Part shown: one piece after another, positions 40,957 through 50,066 of the stretch
Layout of the letters: each line of letters begins with the position of its first letter
Numbering within the stretch: the first letter of the stretch is position 1
NCBI RefSeq assembly: GCF_010550245.1
Contig: NZ_JAAGLU010000030.1
Location: 62,001 to 126,000 of the forward strand
Length of the DNA stretch: 64,000 nucleotides
Direction of reading: 5' to 3'
Origin: Streptomyces sp. SID12501
GTDB taxonomy: Bacteria; Actinomycetota; Actinomycetes; Streptomycetales; Streptomycetaceae
The notes under the pieces: generated by a model
Told to the model about the DNA's origin: nothing
Seen by the model: only the letters and a program-made list of their open reading frames with translations
The model's database searches: none
Program-made: the position numbers and the translations under genes

Positions 40957-42156
40957 ATGAGCACGACACTCGAACCCGAGGGAACCCACGAGGGAGTCCC
41001 CGCCTACCACTTCGACAACCGGCTCAGCGGACCGGTGCTCAGCCACCAACAGCGCTGGGACGAACTGGCCGTCACCCACACCGGGTTCCGGAGCACCATC
41101 GCGCAAGGATATTGGGTCGTCACCGAGAGCGAGGCGATCCAGCGGGCGCTCCAGGACTGGCGGACGTTCTCCAGCGAGTCGGTGACGGTGCTCAACCCGA
41201 ATCCGAGGTTCCTGTGGATCCCCGAGATGCTGGACCCGCCCCAGCACACCGAGTGGCGACGGCTGTTGGGCAAGCACTTCTCCCCGAAGGCAGCCGCCGC
41301 CGACGAGCCGAAGATCCGGAAGATCGCCGGCGACCTGATCGACGGACTGAAGGACGCCAGAAGCGCCGATGTCCTCGACGCTTTCGCCCGCCGGTTCCCG
41401 ACCCGGATCTTCATGGACCTGATGGGCCTGCCGGAGGAGGACCTCGGCCAGTTCCTCCACTGGACACATGACCTGCTGCACCTGACCTACGGCGAAGACC
41501 CGGACGGGCAGAGGCAGTTGACGGCCATGAACGCCGTGTCGGACTACTTCGACGAGCAGATCGCCCTGCGCCGCGAGGCCCCGCGCGACGACCTGCTGTC
41601 ACGTGCGATGACCTGGACGATCGACGGCGAGAAGATCAGCGACCGGGACATGCACGCGTTCTGTGTCCTGTTCTTCCAGGCGGGCTTCGACACCGTCCCG
41701 ATCTCGGTCGGCTGGGCGCTCTACCACTTCGCCACGCACCCCGAGCAGCGTGCGGCGATCGTCGCCGACCCCTCGCTCATCTCCACCGCAGTGGAGGAGA
41801 TCCTGCGCGTCTACTCGCCCGTGGTCCCGGCCCGCAAGGCGACACGGGACGTCGAGATCGGCGGCTGCCCGGTCCGGGCCGGCGACATGGTGATGCTCCC
41901 GGTCGCGGTCACCAACCGTGACCCCGGACGGTACGACAACCCCCTGGAGGTGGACCTGCACCGGGAGACCACCAACCACATCGCCTTCGGCTCGGGCCCG
42001 CACCGCTGCCTCGGTTCACACCTCGCTCGCCTCGAACTCAACGTGGCGATCGAGGAATGGCACCGGCGCATCCCGGACTACGAGGTCGAGCCCGGCCAGG
42101 ACATCGAGGCGCACGGCAACATGTACGGCATCAAGCAGCTCCGGCTCGCCTGGTGA
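40957..42156 (+). CDS. Cytochrome P450
   Basis: 399 residues from ATG 40957 after GAGAGGA. The I-helix oxygen-binding motif is AGFDT (about residues 245-249). The K-helix ExxR is EEILRVYSP. The heme loop is FGSGPHRCLGSHLARLEL with Cys351 as ligand. It is a soluble bacterial class I P450, which needs ferredoxin; a [3Fe-4S] ferredoxin is at 60541. It probably hydroxylates the alicyclic substrate or a side chain. It overlaps the next gene by 4 nt. Confidence 0.93.
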   Translation: MSTTLEPEGTHEGVPAYHFDNRLSGPVLSHQQRWDELAVTHTGFRSTIAQGYWVVTESEAIQRALQDWRTFSSESVTVLNPNPRFLWIPEMLDPPQHTEWRRLLGKHFSPKAAAADEPKIRKIAGDLIDGLKDARSADVLDAFARRFPTRIFMDLMGLPEEDLGQFLHWTHDLLHLTYGEDPDGQRQLTAMNAVSDYFDEQIALRREAPRDDLLSRAMTWTIDGEKISDRDMHAFCVLFFQAGFDTVPISVGWALYHFATHPEQRAAIVADPSLISTAVEEILRVYSPVVPARKATRDVEIGGCPVRAGDMVMLPVAVTNRDPGRYDNPLEVDLHRETTNHIAFGSGPHRCLGSHLARLELNVAIEEWHRRIPDYEVEPGQDIEAHGNMYGIKQLRLAW

Positions 42157-42644
42157 GCGCCGCGACGGACCGTCCGCTCAACGCGGCCGACCTCTACCAC
42201 ACGGGGATCGTGGTCCCGGACGTCGACGAGTGGAAGACCCGGATGACCGAGGTCGCCGGCTACCGGTGGACCGAGACCATGTACGCCGAACTGCCGGTCC
42301 GCCTCGCCGAAGGTGAACGGGTACTGCCCCTGCGCTTCGCGTACTCGCTCGACGCCCCGCACATCGAACTCGTCCAGGAGATCCCCGGGACCCCGTGGAC
42401 GGCGGCCGAGAACATCGCCACACACCACCTCGGCTACTTCTGCGACGACGTCCCGGCGACGTCGAAACGGCTGGTGGAGGCGGGCTTCGCCCTGGAGGCC
42501 TGCGCCGTGATCGACGGAGAACCGTCGATCTTCGCCTACCACCTGGCTCCCTCCGGCCTGCGCATCGAGATCGTGGACCGCGCCCGGATGCCGGACTTCG
42601 CCGCCTACCTGCGGTCGAAGACGCCCCAACAGACACCCCAGTGA
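42153..42644 (+). CDS. VOC superfamily protein (glyoxalase fold)
   Basis: 163 residues from GTG 42153, whose first 4 nt overlap the P450 stop. Two beta-alpha-beta modules are visible: LYHTGIVVPDVDEWKTRMTE, ALDAPHIELVQEI-like DAPHIELVQEIPG, THHLGYFCDDVPATSKRLVE and GLRIEIVDRARMPDF. His/Glu positions suit a metal site as in methylmalonyl-CoA epimerase or glyoxalase. Its place in a P450-VOC-dehydrogenase operon points to an isomerase or lyase in the pathway. Confidence 0.8.
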   Translation: MSAATDRPLNAADLYHTGIVVPDVDEWKTRMTEVAGYRWTETMYAELPVRLAEGERVLPLRFAYSLDAPHIELVQEIPGTPWTAAENIATHHLGYFCDDVPATSKRLVEAGFALEACAVIDGEPSIFAYHLAPSGLRIEIVDRARMPDFAAYLRSKTPQQTPQ

Positions 42645-43813
42645 CAGTTGCCTCAGTGACAGCGAAGGGCACGACGTACGTGGCACCGACCTTCACCACC
42701 TTCACCGAGGAGCACGAGGTACTCCGTTCGACGCTGCGCCGCTTCCTGGCGGACAAGGCGCCGAGCGAGGCGGTACGCCGCGCGATGGAGTCCGAGGGGG
42801 GCCACGACCCGGTGCTCTGGCACCAGATGGCGGCCCAACTCGGCCTGCACGGCATCGCGTTGCCGGAGGAGTACGGCGGTTTCGGCGGCGGCCCGGTCGA
42901 GTTGGGGATCGTCCTGGAGGAACTGGGGCGGGTCCTGCTGCCCTCGCCGTACTTCGCCACCGTGGCCCTCGCCGGCCAGGCCCTCACCGCGTCCGGCGAC
43001 GACACCGCCAAGGCGCGCTGGCTGCCCGCGATAGCCGACGGTTCGCTGACCGGCACCCTGGCGCTGGCCGAGGCGGGTGGGTCGTGGCACGTCGAGGACG
43101 TGGCGGCCTCGGCGACGCGCGACGAAAGGGGCGACACGGGCTGGCGGGTGTCGGGCACGAAGATGTTCGTGATCGACGGCGACAGCGCCGACCTGCTCCT
43201 CGTCACGGCCCGCGCGGACACGGGTCCCGGGCTGTACGCCGTGGACGGCACCGCGACCGGCGTGACCCGCACCCGGCTGGAGACACTCGACCCGACCCGG
43301 CGCCTGGCGCGGATCGACCTCGACGGCGCGACAGCGGTGCGGGTCGGTCCCGAGGGGGACGCCACGGAGTATCTGCGTGCCGTCGTCGACCTCGTGGCCG
43401 TTGCCCTGGCCGCCGAGCAGGTCGGCGGGGCGCAGGCATGCCTGGACGCCGCGGTGGAGTACGCGAAGGTCCGGGTCCAGTTCGGCCGTCCCATCGGGTC
43501 GTTCCAGGCGGTCAAGCACAAGTGCGCCGACATGCTCCTCCAGGTCGAGGCCGCCCGCTCGGCGGCCTACCGTGCGATGTCCGTGGCCGCCGGGGAACCG
43601 GACGAACTGCCGGTGTCCGCCGCGCTCGCCGCCGCGTACTGCGCGAACGCCTTCACCCGCGCCGCCAAGGAGAACATCCAGATCCACGGCGGCATCGGCT
43701 ACACGTGGGAACACGACGCGCACCTGTACCTGAAGCGCGCGAAGTCGTCCGAGCAACTCTTCGGCAGCCCGGCGACCCACCGGGCGCGACTGGCGGACCT
43801 GGTCGGAATCTAG
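42641..43813 (+). CDS. Acyl-CoA dehydrogenase, beta-subunit-like
   Basis: 390 residues from GTG 42641, overlapping the VOC stop by 4 nt. Fold motifs: LPEEYGGFGGGPVELGIVLE, FGRPIGSFQAVKHKCADMLL, IHGGIGYTWEHDAHLYLKRA. The end reads SSEQLFGSPATHRARLADL, without the usual GTxE segment, like the protein at 26607. It may be the non-catalytic partner of another dehydrogenase in this cluster. Confidence 0.82.
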   Translation: MTVASVTAKGTTYVAPTFTTFTEEHEVLRSTLRRFLADKAPSEAVRRAMESEGGHDPVLWHQMAAQLGLHGIALPEEYGGFGGGPVELGIVLEELGRVLLPSPYFATVALAGQALTASGDDTAKARWLPAIADGSLTGTLALAEAGGSWHVEDVAASATRDERGDTGWRVSGTKMFVIDGDSADLLLVTARADTGPGLYAVDGTATGVTRTRLETLDPTRRLARIDLDGATAVRVGPEGDATEYLRAVVDLVAVALAAEQVGGAQACLDAAVEYAKVRVQFGRPIGSFQAVKHKCADMLLQVEAARSAAYRAMSVAAGEPDELPVSAALAAAYCANAFTRAAKENIQIHGGIGYTWEHDAHLYLKRAKSSEQLFGSPATHRARLADLVGI

Positions 43814-43926
43814 AACGGCCCCCGGCAAGGTCTCCGTGGGCCTCTGTGTCGCAATTTCAGGTCACTGAATCGCATGGTTCTCGTCACTTCGGACGCCAAC
43901 TGAGGGGATCCATGACCCACCGTTCG

Positions 43927-43947
43927 TTAATTCAGTGTACTTTATAG
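43927..43947. promoter_or_regulatory. Cluster promoter/operator motif, site g
   Basis: TAATTCAGTGTACTTTATAG with core AGTGTACT at 43934-43941, 36 nt before the ligase start at 43977. Confidence 0.55.
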
Positions 43948-43976
43948 CTCTGGTCTGGTGACGAAAGGCTCCTCCC

Positions 43977-45491
43977 GTGGGAATTCGCGACCGCCTGTCC
44001 CGGCTGCTGACCGAGGCGCCGGCCAACGCCGAGGCGATCGAGTACGAGGGCGACTGGTGGACCTGGGGGCAGATCCAGGAGACCGCGCGTGATGTCGTCG
44101 ACGCACTCGACGCGCTGGGGCTGCCCGCCGGTGGCCGTGTCGGTGTCGTCCTGGAGAACCGGCCCGAACACGTGGCAGTGGTCGCCGCGGTGATCGCCTC
44201 CGGGCGATGCCTGGTGATGCTGAGCCCCTTGCAGCCTGCCGCGCGCCTCTCCGCCGACATCGCGCGCTGTGCACCGCCCGTCCTGGTCGCCGGCGCCGAA
44301 GTCCTGGCTCGCGAGGGCGTGTTGAGAACGGTGACGGGTCGCGGCGCGGCTCTGGAGGCAGGCACCGACGGCGCCATCAGGCTCGTGGGCGGCACGCCGT
44401 CCGACGGGGCACCCGCAGCAGGCCCCGACGTCGCCGTGGAGATGCTCACCTCGGGCACCACCGGCCCACCGAAACGCGTACACCTGCGCATCGGACAGCT
44501 GGACCAGGCTCTAGTCTCCGGCGGCCAGACCCCGAAGGACACACGGCTGCTGTCGAGATCGGCGGCGCTGGTGGCCACCCCGCTCGTGCACATCAGCGGC
44601 TTGTGGCGGGCACTCGCCTGTCTCGCCACCGGGCGCCGCATGCTTCTCATGCCCAGGTTCGCCGTCGAACCCTGGGTGGGCGCCGTGGAGCGCCACCAGC
44701 TGCGTGCGGCGAGCCTGGTACCGGCCGCCATCCGCGCCGTACTCGACGCGGGCGTCCCGAAGGAGCGGCTGGCGAGCCTCCAGGTCGTCACGTCCGGCAC
44801 CGCGCCCTGCCCGGCGGAACTCGCCGACGCGTTCTTCCGTGAGTACGGCATCCCCGTCCTCATGACCTACGGCGCCACCGAGTTCGCCGGAGCGGTGGCC
44901 GGCTGGACGCTGCCTTTGCACGAGCGCTGGTGGCAGCGGAAGGCGGGCAGCGCCGGCCGCGCCTTCGACGGCGTCGAACTGAGGGTGACCGGCGAGGACG
45001 GCATCGAGCTGCCCGTCGGCAGGTCCGGCACCCTGGAGGTCCGCACCGAGCAGAGCACCCACGGCGGCACGGCCTGGACGCGGACCAGCGATCTCGCCCG
45101 GATCGACGCCGACGGGTTCGTCTGGATCGAGGGCCGCGCGGACGACGCCATCATCCGTGGCGGCTTCAAGGTGCAGCCGGAGACCGTCCAACGCGTCCTG
45201 GAGACCCACCCCGCCGTCCGCGAGGCGGCCGTCGCGGGGCTGCCGGACCCGAGGCTCGGCGAAGTGCCGGTCGCGGCGATCGAGACCGAGCCTGACCTGC
45301 CCGTCCCGGACACCGCCGAACTCGTCGCCCTGTGCCGGTCCCGGCTCACCCCGTACGAGGTGCCGGCGCACATCGTCGTCGTCGACGCGCTGCCCCGCAC
45401 CCCGTCGAGCAAGGTCAGCCGCGTGGACCTGCTGGAACTGGTCCGCGTCCGGCTCGCACAGCAGGAGCGCGTCAAGGAGGAACAGCGATGA
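43977..45491 (+). CDS. AMP-dependent acyl-CoA synthetase
   Basis: 504 residues from GTG 43977. ANL motifs: EMLTSGTTGPPKRVHLRIGQ, MTYGATEFAGAVAGWTLPLH and IEGRADDAIIRGGFKVQPET, ending LPRTPSSKVSRVDLLELV. The P-loop GTTGPPKRV has Arg after Lys where most have Gly, a mild variant. It starts a co-directional run: ligase, hotdog dehydratase, crotonase, CoA transferase, thiolase. That is one full beta-oxidation set. Confidence 0.88.
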   Translation: MGIRDRLSRLLTEAPANAEAIEYEGDWWTWGQIQETARDVVDALDALGLPAGGRVGVVLENRPEHVAVVAAVIASGRCLVMLSPLQPAARLSADIARCAPPVLVAGAEVLAREGVLRTVTGRGAALEAGTDGAIRLVGGTPSDGAPAAGPDVAVEMLTSGTTGPPKRVHLRIGQLDQALVSGGQTPKDTRLLSRSAALVATPLVHISGLWRALACLATGRRMLLMPRFAVEPWVGAVERHQLRAASLVPAAIRAVLDAGVPKERLASLQVVTSGTAPCPAELADAFFREYGIPVLMTYGATEFAGAVAGWTLPLHERWWQRKAGSAGRAFDGVELRVTGEDGIELPVGRSGTLEVRTEQSTHGGTAWTRTSDLARIDADGFVWIEGRADDAIIRGGFKVQPETVQRVLETHPAVREAAVAGLPDPRLGEVPVAAIETEPDLPVPDTAELVALCRSRLTPYEVPAHIVVVDALPRTPSSKVSRVDLLELVRVRLAQQERVKEEQR

Positions 45492-46816
45492 CCGGCCACC
45501 GGACGGACACCCAGACGGGTACACAGGCGGGTACGCGGCAGACGGGTACGCAGGAGAAGCCCGCCGAGCGGTTCGGCGTACTGACCGACGAGGCGGTCGA
45601 GCGTTCCCGGCGCCGCCTGGGCGTCCCCCAGCCCCAGCACAACCCCCCGCACAACTACGAGGTGACCTGGGACGGCGTACGCCACTTCGCGTACGGCTAC
45701 GGCGACGCCAACCCCCTGTACTGCGATCCGGACCACGCGGCCCGCACCCGCTGGGGCTCACTCGTCGCACCGCCCACGTTCCTCTACACGATGGGGGAGG
45801 ACGCCGCCCTGAAGCCGGACCCGGAGACGAAGGCGCTGCTGAAGGGCGACCCCTTCGCCGGACTCGGTTCCTACCAGGCGGTGATGGAGTTCGAGTGGTG
45901 GCGCCCTCTCCAACTGGGCGACAGGTGCCGGGTGTTGCAGACCCAGGTGGGTGTCCACCTCAAGCGCAGCAGCTTCGGCGGGCGCACGGCACACGTCGTC
46001 CGCGACTACCTCTACGCCAACGGGCGGGGCGAGATGCACGCCCTGCGGCGCGGCACCTGGATCAACGCGGAACGGCACACGTCGAAGAAGCGGGCCAAGG
46101 AGCACCTGGCTCAGGAGCCCTACACCGCCGACCGACTCGCCGAGATCGACGCGGCCTACGCGGCCGAGACCCGGCGCGGCGCCGAACCCCGCTTCTGGGA
46201 GGACGTCGAGATCGGCGACGAACTCCAGCCCCGGGTGAAGGGGCCGCTCACCACCACGGACGTGGTCGTCTGGCATCTGGGCTGGGGTATGCAGCTCACC
46301 CCGCCGGGCGCCTTCGGGATCGCCGCGCGTGTCCGGCGCAAGGCTCCGGGACTGTATCCGCCGAACCCGTTGAACGTTCCGGACACCGTGCAGCGGCTGC
46401 ACTGGGAACCCGAGCGGGCGAAGGAACTCGGGCTGCCGAACTCGTACGACTACGGCGGGATGCGCGAGACCTGGCTGTGTCATCTGCTCACCGACTGGAT
46501 CGGCGACGACGGCTGGCTGTGGAAACTGCGCTGCGAGCACCGCAAGTTCAACTATCTCGGCGACACCACCTGGGTGCGCGGCACGGTCGTCGACAAGCGG
46601 CGGGTGGACGGGCGGGCCGAGGTGCACATCGAGGTGCGCTGCGAGAACCAGCGCGGTGAGGTGACCACACCCGGTACGGCCGTGGTTCTGCTCCCGACCC
46701 GCGATCGTGCCGTGGAACTTCCGGCACCGCCGGCCGAGGACCTGGACGGCATGGTCGCCCATGAACTGGCCCAGTTCGCCGTCACCGGCGATCAGTTGAA
46801 CGATTCGAGGAGGTAG
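45488..46816 (+). CDS. FAS1-like/MaoC-type hotdog dehydratase
   Basis: 442 residues from ATG 45488, overlapping the ligase stop by 4 nt. The N-terminal half has a hydratase-2-like motif, FAYGYGDANPLYCDPDHAAR, close to the SGD-x-NP-x-H-x-D pattern but with Tyr in place of the His. The second half is another hotdog (FWEDVEIGDELQPRVKGPLT). Double-hotdog proteins hydrate enoyl-CoA with bulky ring substrates. Residues 2-20 are a Thr/Gly/Gln-rich tail from a short DNA repeat. Confidence 0.8.
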   Translation: MTGHRTDTQTGTQAGTRQTGTQEKPAERFGVLTDEAVERSRRRLGVPQPQHNPPHNYEVTWDGVRHFAYGYGDANPLYCDPDHAARTRWGSLVAPPTFLYTMGEDAALKPDPETKALLKGDPFAGLGSYQAVMEFEWWRPLQLGDRCRVLQTQVGVHLKRSSFGGRTAHVVRDYLYANGRGEMHALRRGTWINAERHTSKKRAKEHLAQEPYTADRLAEIDAAYAAETRRGAEPRFWEDVEIGDELQPRVKGPLTTTDVVVWHLGWGMQLTPPGAFGIAARVRRKAPGLYPPNPLNVPDTVQRLHWEPERAKELGLPNSYDYGGMRETWLCHLLTDWIGDDGWLWKLRCEHRKFNYLGDTTWVRGTVVDKRRVDGRAEVHIEVRCENQRGEVTTPGTAVVLLPTRDRAVELPAPPAEDLDGMVAHELAQFAVTGDQLNDSRR

Positions 46817-46818
46817 AC

Positions 46819-47583
46819 GTGTCCGACGAGGTGCTGGTGGAGCGCCGAGGCGCGGTCCAGATCATCACGATCAACCGCCCGGCGGTGAAGAACGCGCTGG
46901 ACGCCGGGGTGGCCGCCGGAGTGGCGGCAGCCGTGGACGAGCTCGACGAGTCGGACGAGTTGCGGGCGGGCGTCCTCACGGGGGCCGGCGGCACGTTCTC
47001 GGCCGGGATGGACCTCAAGGCGTGGCTGCGGGGCGAGTCGCCCGCGATCGAGGGCCGCGGACTGTGCGGGATCACCCTGACACCCCCGCGCAAGCCGCTG
47101 GTCGCCGCGGTCGAGGGCTGGGCCCTGGCCGGCGGCTTCGAACTCCTGCTGGCCTGCGACCTGGTGGTCGCCTCCCGCACGGCGCGGCTCGGTGTCCCCG
47201 AGGTACGGCGGTCCCTGGTCGCCCGCGCCGGCGCGGCCCTCCACCTCCCGCGCCGCATCCCGTACGCCATCGCGCTGGAACTGCTGCTCACCGGCGAGCC
47301 GATCAGCGCGGTACGGGCGGCCGAGGTCGGCCTCGTCAACCGGCTCACCGACGAGGGCGGCGCCCTCGACGGCGCCCTCGCACTCGCCTCGGCCATCGCG
47401 TCGAACGGTCCCCTCGCCGTCGCGGCCACCAAGGAGATCGCGAGCCACGCCACGGACTGGACGCTGGAGGAGGGGTGGGCGCGGCAGTTCGAGATCGCCG
47501 CCCCCGTCTTCCAGTCGGAGGACGCCCGTGAAGGAGCCGCCGCGTTCGCGGAGAAGCGGGCGGCGGTCTGGAAGGGCCGCTGA
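46819..47583 (+). CDS. Enoyl-CoA hydratase/isomerase (crotonase)
   Basis: 254 residues from GTG 46819, 6 nt after GAGGAGG. Both catalytic Glu residues are kept: VEGWALAGGFELLLACDLVV and TARLGVPEVRRSLVARAG. The oxyanion loop is TGAGGTFSAGMDLKAWLRGE. A classical syn-hydration of an enoyl-CoA, or a related isomerisation, is expected. This contrasts with the non-canonical crotonase at 33444. Confidence 0.87.
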   Translation: MSDEVLVERRGAVQIITINRPAVKNALDAGVAAGVAAAVDELDESDELRAGVLTGAGGTFSAGMDLKAWLRGESPAIEGRGLCGITLTPPRKPLVAAVEGWALAGGFELLLACDLVVASRTARLGVPEVRRSLVARAGAALHLPRRIPYAIALELLLTGEPISAVRAAEVGLVNRLTDEGGALDGALALASAIASNGPLAVAATKEIASHATDWTLEEGWARQFEIAAPVFQSEDAREGAAAFAEKRAAVWKGR

Positions 47584-47613
47584 CACCGGCGTGCGCCGCA
47601 GGAAATCAAGTGC

Positions 47614-47640
47614 CCGTAATTGAGTATCCGTAATTAAATG
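47614..47640. promoter_or_regulatory. Cluster promoter/operator motif, site h
   Basis: CCGTAATTGAGTATCCGTAA then TTAAATG. The core AGTATCCG is at 47623-47630, and CCGTAATT occurs twice (47614-47621, 47628-47635). It lies just upstream of the second CoA transferase. Confidence 0.45.
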
Positions 47641-47657
47641 TGGCTGGAAGGGTGACC

Positions 47658-48809
47658 ATGACGGCGGGACCTCTCGTCGGCTGCCGGGTCGTCGAACTCG
47701 GTGGCATCGGACCGGGGCCGTTCGCCGGGATGCTGCTCGCCGACCTCGGGGCGGAGGTCGTCCGGGTGGACCGGCCCGGGCGGGCCGACGAACCGGACGC
47801 GGGCGGACCGGCGGATGTGCTGGGCCGGGGGAAACGGTCGGTCGTCCTCGACCTGAAGCAACCGGCCGGAGCCGCCGCACTCCTCCAACTCGTCGTGCAC
47901 GCCGACGTGTTGATCGAGGGGTTCCGCCCCGGTGTCACCGAACGGCTGGGCATAGGGCCGCACGACTGCCTCGCCCGCAACGCCCGCCTGGTCTACGGCC
48001 GGATGACCGGCTGGGGCCAGGACGGGCCGCTGGCCGCCGCCGCGGGACACGACATCACCTACATCGCGCTGACGGGCGCCCTCGGCGCGATCGGGGAGGC
48101 GGGCGGCCCGCCGCGCATCCCGCTCAACCTCGTCGGCGACTTCGGGGGCGGCGGCTGCTACCTCGTGATCGGCGTCCTCGCGGCCCTGCACGCCGCCGCG
48201 CGCACAGGCAGGGGCCAGGTCGTCGACGCGGCCATCGTCGACGGCACCGCCCACCTCCTCGCCAGTACCTTCGCCAAACTCGGGCGAGGCGAGTGGAGCG
48301 ACGAGCGCGGGGTCAACCGCTTCGACGGGGGCTGGCCCTTCTACGCCGTGTACGAGACCCGGGACGGTCGTCATATGGCCGTCGGCGCGCTGGAACGCAA
48401 GTTCTACCGGCGCCTGGTCGAGCTACTCGACCTGGGCGTCGACCCGGACCGGCAGCACGACCGCTCGACCTGGCCGCAACTGCGGCAACTGCTGGGGAAG
48501 CGGTTCGCGGAGCGCACCCGCGACGAGTGGGCGGCGCTGTTCGAAGGCACCGACGCGTGCGTGGCCCCCGTCCTGAGCTTCACCGAGGCGGCAGCCCACC
48601 CCCACCTGGCCGCCCGCTCCACCCTGATCGCACCGGACGGCGTCGTCCAGCCGGCCGCCGCACCCCGCTTCTCGGACACGCCGACCCGTCCCGCGACGAC
48701 CGCACCCGCGGTCGGCGCGGACACCCGTGCCGTGTTCCGGGACTGGCAGGTAGACGGCGTCGACGCGCTGCTGGACAGTGGCGCGGCAGTGCAACTCCCC
48801 ACCGACTGA
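47658..48809 (+). CDS. CaiB/BaiF-type CoA transferase
   Basis: 383 residues from ATG 47658, with GGAAGG seven nt before; the frame is open from 47640. Motifs: CRVVELGGIGPGPFAGMLLA, GRGKRSVVLDLKQPAG, IEGFRPGVTERLGIGP and the likely catalytic Asp in AAGHDITYIALTGALGAIGE. The sequence is close to alpha-methylacyl-CoA racemase (Amacr/Mcr) in these parts. Racemisation of a 2-methyl acyl-CoA, as needed for steroid side chains, is therefore a good alternative to CoA transfer. Confidence 0.85.
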   Translation: MTAGPLVGCRVVELGGIGPGPFAGMLLADLGAEVVRVDRPGRADEPDAGGPADVLGRGKRSVVLDLKQPAGAAALLQLVVHADVLIEGFRPGVTERLGIGPHDCLARNARLVYGRMTGWGQDGPLAAAAGHDITYIALTGALGAIGEAGGPPRIPLNLVGDFGGGGCYLVIGVLAALHAAARTGRGQVVDAAIVDGTAHLLASTFAKLGRGEWSDERGVNRFDGGWPFYAVYETRDGRHMAVGALERKFYRRLVELLDLGVDPDRQHDRSTWPQLRQLLGKRFAERTRDEWAALFEGTDACVAPVLSFTEAAAHPHLAARSTLIAPDGVVQPAAAPRFSDTPTRPATTAPAVGADTRAVFRDWQVDGVDALLDSGAAVQLPTD

Positions 48810-48821
48810 GAGGATTTTCCT

Positions 48822-49964
48822 ATGCGAGACGCCGTCATCGTCGACGCCGTACGTGCCCCGATCGGCAAGCGCAACGGCTCGCTGGCCTCGGTGCACGCGG
48901 CCGATCTGTCGGCCGAGGTGCTCAAGGCCCTCGTCCGGCGCACGGGCATCGACCCCGGCACGGTGGACGACGTGGTCTGGGGCTGTGTGACCCAGGTCGG
49001 CGACCAGTCCAGCAACGTCGGCCGGTTCGCCGTACTCGCCGCCGGCTGGCCCGAACACGTCCCGGCCGTCACCGTCAACCGGGCCTGCGGCTCCAGTCAG
49101 CAGGCGGTCGACCAGGCCGCGCACGCCGTCATGTCGGGCCAGTACGACATCGTGGTGGCAGGCGGTGTCGAGACCATGAGCCGGGTGCCGCTCGGCTCGC
49201 ACCGGACCACGGGACAGCCGTACGGACCCGCCGCCATCGCCCGTTACGGCGGCTTCGAGTTCAGCCAGGGCGTCGGTGCCGAACTCATCGCCGAGCGCTG
49301 GAAGTTGAGCCGCCACCGGCTCGACGAGTTCGCCTCCGACTCGCACGCCAAAGCCGCAGCCGCGATCGACTCGGGCGTGTTCGACGACCACATCGTGCCG
49401 ATCGAGGCCGACGGCACCAAGTTCACCGTCGACGAGGGCCTCCGGCGGGGCACGACCCCCGACACACTGGCCAGGCTCAAGCCGTCGTTCAAGGAGGACG
49501 GCGTGATCCACGCCGGAAACTCCTCCCAGATCTCCGACGGCGCCGCTGCCCTGCTCATCACCACCCCGGAACGCGCCCGCGACCTCGGCCTCACCCCGAT
49601 CGCCCGCTATCACTCGGGTGCGGTGAGCGGCGCGGACCCGATCACCATGCTCCTGGGCCCGATCCCCGCGACCGAGAAGGTACTGCGCCGCTCCGGCCTG
49701 TCCATCGAGGACATGGGCGTGTACGAGGTCAACGAGGCCTTCGCCCCAGTCCCGTTGGCCTGGCTGGCCGAGACAGGCGCCGACCCCGAACGCCTCAACC
49801 CCCTGGGCGGCGCGATCGGCGTAGGCCACCCCCTCGGCGGCTCGGGCGCCATCCTGATGACACGGCTGCTGGCGAGGATGCGCCAACAGGGCCTGCGGTA
49901 CGGCCTCCAGACAATGTGCGAGGGCGGCGGCACGGCAAACGCGACGATCATCGAGCTGTTGTGA
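48822..49964 (+). CDS. Thiolase (acetyl-CoA C-acyltransferase)
   Basis: 380 residues from ATG 48822, after GAGAGGA. It has all thiolase motifs: VTVNRACGSSQQAVDQAAHA with the nucleophilic Cys, GVYEVNEAFAPVPLAW, GGAIGVGHPLGGSGAILMT and MCEGGGTANATI with the second Cys. It closes the run that begins at 43977. The second thiolase, at 27867, differs clearly in sequence. Confidence 0.9.
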   Translation: MRDAVIVDAVRAPIGKRNGSLASVHAADLSAEVLKALVRRTGIDPGTVDDVVWGCVTQVGDQSSNVGRFAVLAAGWPEHVPAVTVNRACGSSQQAVDQAAHAVMSGQYDIVVAGGVETMSRVPLGSHRTTGQPYGPAAIARYGGFEFSQGVGAELIAERWKLSRHRLDEFASDSHAKAAAAIDSGVFDDHIVPIEADGTKFTVDEGLRRGTTPDTLARLKPSFKEDGVIHAGNSSQISDGAAALLITTPERARDLGLTPIARYHSGAVSGADPITMLLGPIPATEKVLRRSGLSIEDMGVYEVNEAFAPVPLAWLAETGADPERLNPLGGAIGVGHPLGGSGAILMTRLLARMRQQGLRYGLQTMCEGGGTANATIIELL

Positions 49965-49998
49965 TTCGGAGGCGGCGCCCTGTAGGGGGCTTGCCTCT

Positions 49999-50028
49999 AG
50001 GGGCGCGGGGAACTGCGCGACCAGCCAC
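49999..50028 (-). repeat. Dispersed Streptomyces intergenic repeat, copy 7 (type A, inverted)
   Basis: AGGGGCGCGGGGAACTGCGC then GACCAGCCAC, the reverse complement of copy 1. It lies between convergent thiolase and acyl-CoA dehydrogenase genes. Confidence 0.8.
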
Positions 50029-50066
50029 AACGGCGCCGCAGCCGGATTGACAACCCATCGCGCCCT

